DNA from: an uncultured Clostridium sp.
GTDB taxonomy: Bacteria > Bacillota_A > Clostridia > TANB77 > CAG-508
Length of the DNA stretch: 5,615 nt
Direction of reading: 5' to 3'
Assembly (NCBI GenBank): GCA_947244675.1
Contig: CAMXLV010000105.1
Span: 1 to 5,615 of the forward strand
Each line of letters opens with the position of its first letter. The first letter of the stretch is position 1. The notes beneath the pieces were generated by a model. That model was not told where the DNA came from. It saw only the letters and a program-made list of their open reading frames with translations, and did not search any database. Both the position numbers and the translations under genes were made by a program. This document shows, one piece after another, positions 5,026 through 5,615 of the stretch.

Positions 5026-5295
5026 ATGAAGATAATTAAGCAAGAACTAGAATTTGAGGAATGTCTAAAACAACGACTTGAATTTATATGTGAGTTTTCT
5101 AAAGTTACTCCTACCTTTATCAATGGTAGTATTAGAAAATTAGAGAGAACTAATCTTACATATATAGAGCCACATAGAGTGATTATTAAAAATATTACTT
5201 TTTTAGTTTTTAATTATTCTAATGATGTGTATATTTCTAACTTGACTAAAAAGATTAAGTTATCAGAATTAGAAGAATATTTGAAAAACATATAA
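5026..5295 (+). CDS. Unknown protein, 89 aa
   Basis: I do not recognise this family. The product starts with a charged helical region (MKIIKQELEFEECLKQRLEFICEF). A central part follows with likely beta-strands (RTNLTYIEPHRVIIKNITFLVFNYSNDVYISNL), and it ends in a lysine/glutamate-rich helix (KIKLSELEEYLKNI). It has no membrane segment, signal peptide or cysteine motif. The size and helix-strand-helix layout would suit a small cytosolic regulatory or phage-derived protein, but no function can be claimed. The ATG at 5026 is preferred because an upstream in-frame ATG at 5014 falls within the ribosome-binding stretch AAAGGATGGTG, which sits 6 nt before 5026. It stands alone between the terminator at 4940-4974 and the promoter at 5306. 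No clear promoter of its own is seen. Confidence 0.65.
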   Translation: MKIIKQELEFEECLKQRLEFICEFSKVTPTFINGSIRKLERTNLTYIEPHRVIIKNITFLVFNYSNDVYISNLTKKIKLSELEEYLKNI

Positions 5296-5305
5296 TTTGA
5301 AATAT

Positions 5306-5333
5306 TTGACATTTCTTCAAATTGTAGTATAAT
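5306..5333 (+). promoter_or_regulatory. Promoter for the leader RNA and second recombinase
   Basis: TTGACA (5306-5311) and TATAAT (5328-5333), separated by 16 bp, give a full consensus match for both boxes. Transcription should start near 5340. It begins just after the 89-residue gene and drives the structured leader upstream of the truncated recombinase gene. Confidence 0.8.
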
Positions 5334-5339
5334 ATAGAC

Positions 5340-5505
5340 AATAAATTATGTATAGTTGTTCGTTAAGGACTATACTATTATGAGTACTTTGAAAAGATTA
5401 TATTATATTGCATTATATTTTATTTTGCTATAAATGGATTTAAGAGATGTCAACGGTACTCGTGTACTTTGATGTCTCTTTTTGTTTTATAAGGAGGAGT
5501 GAGAA
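5340..5505 (+). promoter_or_regulatory. Leader RNA with terminator/antiterminator
   Basis: About 165 nt separate the promoter's start site from the recombinase start codon. The leader begins with a 7-bp hairpin, GTATAGT with ACTATAC (5350-5356 and 5369-5375). Next comes GAGTACTTTGA (5382-5392), then an AT-rich single-stranded region, and the terminator at 5442-5483. GAGTACTTTGA can pair with TCAACGGTACTC (5450-5461), the 5' arm of the terminator, over 11 bp with one G-U and one bulged C. That pairing and the terminator exclude each other. It looks like a transcription attenuator; I do not recognise a known riboswitch class. A strong GGAGG ribosome binding site (5493-5497) follows. Confidence 0.6.
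5442..5483 (+). terminator. Intrinsic terminator within the leader
   Basis: The lower stem pairs 5442-5453 with 5469-5480 (two G-U pairs). The upper stem pairs GTAC (5456-5459) with GTAC (5464-5467) around a TCGT loop. A run of T residues follows (5479-5483, then TTTT after one G). It lies between the promoter and the recombinase ribosome binding site, so it would stop expression unless overridden. Confidence 0.85.
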
Positions 5506-5595
5506 TTGAACGAAGAAAAGAAAAAATGTGGGTTATATTTAAGAGTTTCAACAGAAGACCAAGCAAGAGGTGCGCCATGCAAAATATCAATGTAG
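5506..5595 (+). pseudogene. Truncated serine recombinase, N-terminal fragment
   Basis: The reading frame starts at TTG, 8 nt after AAGGAGG, and encodes NEEKKKCGLYLRVSTEDQARG. This is the unmistakable N-terminus of a serine recombinase, with the catalytic serine in RVST (residue 15 of this frame) and the usual EDQ. Family members normally continue with a sequence of the type 'GFSLxxQ'. Here the frame instead reads APCKISM and stops at 5593-5595. Similarity is lost at about 5571, so the rest of the gene has been displaced by an insertion, integration or rearrangement. It is not a simple frameshift: nothing in the remaining bases resembles the family in another frame. It differs from the recombinase at 3424 and is a second, distinct gene. 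Confidence 0.85.
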
Positions 5596-5615
5596 AATAA
5601 AGTACAATGATATTT
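5582..5615. repeat. Imperfect dyad at the broken recombinase end
   Basis: AAATATCA-A-TGTA (5582-5594) is mirrored by TACA-A-TGATATTT (5603-5615), matching at 12 of 13 positions around an 8-bp centre (GAATAAAG). It begins about 10 bp after the point where recombinase similarity stops and runs to the last base of the window, so it may extend further. It could be part of an att site, an operator or an element end; the function is unproven. Confidence 0.4.

Noticed and set aside
2602..5333. Shared words (TTGACATT, TTCAA, ATTGTAG) in the promoters at 2602 and 5306 as common repressor operators
   Set aside because: The words occur in a different order and the palindrome at 2611-2622 is not repeated at the second promoter.
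4888..5580. Resemblance of GGTACACCAACG (recombinase 3' end) to GGTGCGCCATGC (at the broken gene) as paired att cores
   Set aside because: Only scattered matches over about 10 bp; both flanks differ, so chance is likely.
1..5615. CRISPR array, tRNA/rRNA gene or alternative genetic code
   Set aside because: No regularly spaced repeats or RNA gene signatures are seen, and TGA acts as a normal stop codon while Trp is encoded by TGG.

Overview
The window is a very AT-rich stretch typical of a low-G+C Firmicute, most likely a gut or oral clostridial or related anaerobe. The evidence is AGGAGG-type ribosome binding sites, sigma-A-like promoters, AGA/ATA/TTA-rich codon use, UGA used as an ordinary stop, and a large serine recombinase of clostridial type. 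No host housekeeping gene is visible. The gene content is that of a small integrative mobile element that also carries a rolling-circle-type replication initiator.

Left part (1-2307), mainly minus strand. A gene II/X-family phage/plasmid replication initiator (1279-2307) is followed by a 39-residue ORF (1139-1258). Further on are an 82-residue XRE-type HTH protein (437-685) and a 71-residue ribbon-helix-helix protein (103-318), ending at a strong inverted-repeat terminator (38-85). Two short plus-strand genes sit inside this block: a 49-residue hydrophobic protein (780-929) and a second, 56-residue ribbon-helix-helix protein (964-1134). Several perfect dyads cover promoters or ribosome binding sites of the small regulators, suggesting a compact, heavily autoregulated control region.

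Centre (2308-2656). This non-coding control region holds two near-consensus promoters back to back, one leftward into rep (TTGACA-17-TATAAT) and one rightward into a repressor/integrase operon (TTGACA-18-TATACT). The roughly 240-nt rep leader contains a GC-rich island flanked by long inverted repeats and is the best candidate for a replication origin.

Right part (2657-4974). A CI/LexA-like repressor (2657-3409) whose S24 domain has lost both catalytic residues is followed 14 bp later by a complete 499-residue large serine recombinase (3424-4923) and an intrinsic terminator. The likely logic is that the repressor governs the switch between integrated maintenance and excision/replication from the divergent promoters.

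Far right (4975-5615). An 89-residue protein of unknown family (5026-5295) is followed by a promoter and a long leader RNA with a terminator and a mutually exclusive antiterminator. Next comes the 5' end of a second serine recombinase, whose reading frame breaks off after about 22 recognisable residues (5506-5571). This break is probably an integration or recombination junction, and the window ends on a dyad just beyond it. The most interesting points are the initiator/serine-integrase combination, the catalytically dead repressor, the attenuator and the broken recombinase.
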